From Chara braunii (taxonomy: Eukaryota > Streptophyta > Charophyceae > Charales > Characeae), in the NCBI GenBank assembly GCA_003427395.1, contig BFEA01000366.1:619008-660517 (forward strand): a stretch of 41,510 bases of DNA, read 5' to 3'. Each line of letters begins with the position of its first letter. Positions within the stretch are counted from its first letter, which is position 1. Position numbers and translations under genes: made by a program. Under the pieces are notes generated by a model. That model ran no database searches. It worked only from the letters and a program-made list of their open reading frames with translations, and was not told the origin of the DNA. Of this stretch, positions 40,568 to 41,510 are shown piece after piece.

Positions 40568-40673
40568 ATAATTTGGACAATTTCCCAACTTACGTGTGTC
40601 ATCCTTGCAGGGGCCATGCTACTCACCCTTCTCTCTATAGTTTGAATTTTAACGGATGTCCCGAAGAAGTGAC
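40568..40673 (-). pseudogene. U6: U6 snRNA pseudogene 2
   Basis: The minus strand starts GTCACTTCTTCGGGACATCC and continues GTTAAAATTCAAACTATAGA, GTAGCATGGCCCCTGCAAGGATGACACAC and GGGAAATTGTCCAAATTAT. The match to plant U6 is full length but diverged, and the ACAGAGA box has become ATAGAGA, so it is very probably non-functional. No typical upstream element and TATA box at -25 to -70 are seen. A target-site duplication was not identified. Confidence 0.75.
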
Positions 40674-40737
40674 GGTTCATAATTAACCCTCCACTTCGGA
40701 ACAATCTTTGCTACCCGGCTTTAGAGTAGCATCTCCC

Positions 40738-40802
40738 ATGAAAGAAGAAGAAGAAGAAGAAGAAGAAGAAGAAGAAGAAGAAGAAGAAGAAGAAGAAGAA
40801 GA
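40738..40802. repeat. (AAG)n microsatellite
   Basis: About 21 AAG repeats, with only six bases at most separating it from the following MITE region. Confidence 0.95.
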
Positions 40803-40812
40803 CCAGGGGTAT

Positions 40813-40901
40813 GGTTCCACTTGCACGGATTAAGAGATATTGACCAACGATCACCTTCGTTGCTACGGCTGCTACATCTCTTAATCCGTGCAAGTGGGGC
40901 C
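40813..40901. mobile_element. MITE family A, copy 2
   Basis: The arms GGTTCCACTTGCACGGATTA and its complement ...CGTGCAAGTGGGGCC pair over 24 bases with two mismatches. They match the arms of the element at 1944-2026, about 39 kb away. Interior phrases (gatattgacc) are shared too. Confidence 0.7.
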
Positions 40902-40905
40902 CAGT

Positions 40906-41312
40906 GGGTGCAACTCATCTGTCCCTTGTACTTTCCATTAACCAGTGAGTCCTGCATTCCCACCCTCACCTGTACCATTTTGAGTCTCTGACTATTTTGG
41001 GTGTCACTGGTGTCAGTAGTCCCATAGGCGTCTTGCCCCCGCCCTTCTTTCCTTATACGAACCGTAGACCAGTAGTGTTCTTCCCAAAAACCGGACCTGT
41101 AGCCCTGCCACTGCCCCAGTAGTAGTATTGACCAGCAGTCCTTGTTCCCTTCCTCTCACTCAGGTAACCCCATCCAAGACAGTTGGTACAACAGTGATTT
41201 CCAAAATATCTTTTTGCGTAACAGAAATCCAACATGCAACAACTAAAGCCAAAGGGGGCCAAAGGTTTAAACTTTGAAGTTTAAAGTAAAGTTTAAACTT
41301 TAAAGGACATTG
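40906..41312. other. Non-genic stretch
   Basis: No gene is seen. An inverted A/T repeat built from AAGTTTAAA-type words occupies 41265-41305. Confidence 0.4.
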
Positions 41313-41359
41313 AGAACCCATTGGCACCCTTCCCTAAGGCCATAAGGGAAAAAAAAAAA

Positions 41360-41364
<5 letters not shown>

Positions 41365-41417
<53 letters not shown>

Positions 41418-41425
41418 AGAGAGAA
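41365..41425. repeat. (GA)n microsatellite
   Basis: About 28 GA repeats with one AAAA interruption near the right end. Confidence 0.9.
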
Positions 41426-41510
41426 TGTGGGCTAATGCATGTGCTAGAACCCATCAAAGAGCCAACCAGGACACTGCAATAATCCACAACCCTTCCCTCG
41501 TATGGAAATC

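Noticed and set aside
1-41510. CRISPR array, bacterial operon or rRNA operon
   Set aside because: No regularly spaced repeats with unique spacers, no ribosome-binding-site-led gene clusters, and all content is eukaryotic transposon sequence.

Overview
This is a repeat-dominated piece of a eukaryotic nuclear genome, most likely from the green-plant (streptophyte) lineage. The evidence is plant-type L1 LINEs whose ORF2 ends in a zf-RVT-like zinc region, a Ty3/gypsy chromovirus-like pol, an LTR followed by the classic plant primer-binding site TGGTATCAGAGC, plant-like U6 snRNA pseudogenes, dense MITEs and long (CT)n, (GA)n, (AAT)n and poly-T tracts. A large repeat-rich genome such as a charophyte alga or an early land plant would fit, but the species cannot be fixed from the sequence. 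I see no convincing intact host gene; nearly all protein-like sequence belongs to decayed mobile elements. Two N bases (39789, 39794) and many homopolymers limit base-level accuracy.

Layout. 1-4320: poly-T, microsatellites, a tRNA-derived SINE and at least five kinds of MITE-like inverted repeat, several nested in one another. About 4321-15725: LINE-1 (+ strand), with 5' UTR, ORF1 (RRM-like part, zinc knuckle, basic region, C-terminal domain) and ORF2 (endonuclease, RT, zinc C-terminus). It is split exactly between ORF1 and ORF2 by a truncated, rearranged Ty3/gypsy chromovirus (6752-11114). Both LINE-1 flanks carry matching ends of one MITE type, so LINE-1 probably landed in a MITE. 15726-16770: MITE, second SINE copy, and a perfect 81-bp tandem duplication. 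16765-20717: LINE-3 (- strand), a 5'-truncated relative of LINE-1. 20718-28078: a MITE end inside LINE-3 carries LINE-2 (+ strand, 20736-28066), apparently full length with a poly-A tail and a 12-bp target-site duplication. 28538-36033: two copies of an ~810-bp LTR on the - strand, the upstream one followed by a primer-binding site, with almost no coding interior. That LTR copy is split by a 4,920-bp AT-rich insertion (30609-35528) holding several long, lightly interrupted reading frames that I cannot assign to any family. 36034-41510: short repeats (some 5S-like), more MITEs, two U6 pseudogenes (one with a clear ~20-bp target-site duplication), and microsatellites.

How the parts relate. The elements form a nested series: LINE-2 in a MITE in LINE-3; gypsy in LINE-1 in (probably) a MITE; an unknown insertion in an LTR; MITE in MITE. 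LINE machinery probably also made the U6 and SINE copies. Stops in the old reading frames are often TAG where CAG would be expected, consistent with deamination of methylated cytosine. The most unusual items are the unknown 4.9-kb insertion, the chromovirus whose left end is an inverted copy of its own LTR terminus, and a C-terminal ORF1 domain shared by two diverged LINEs.
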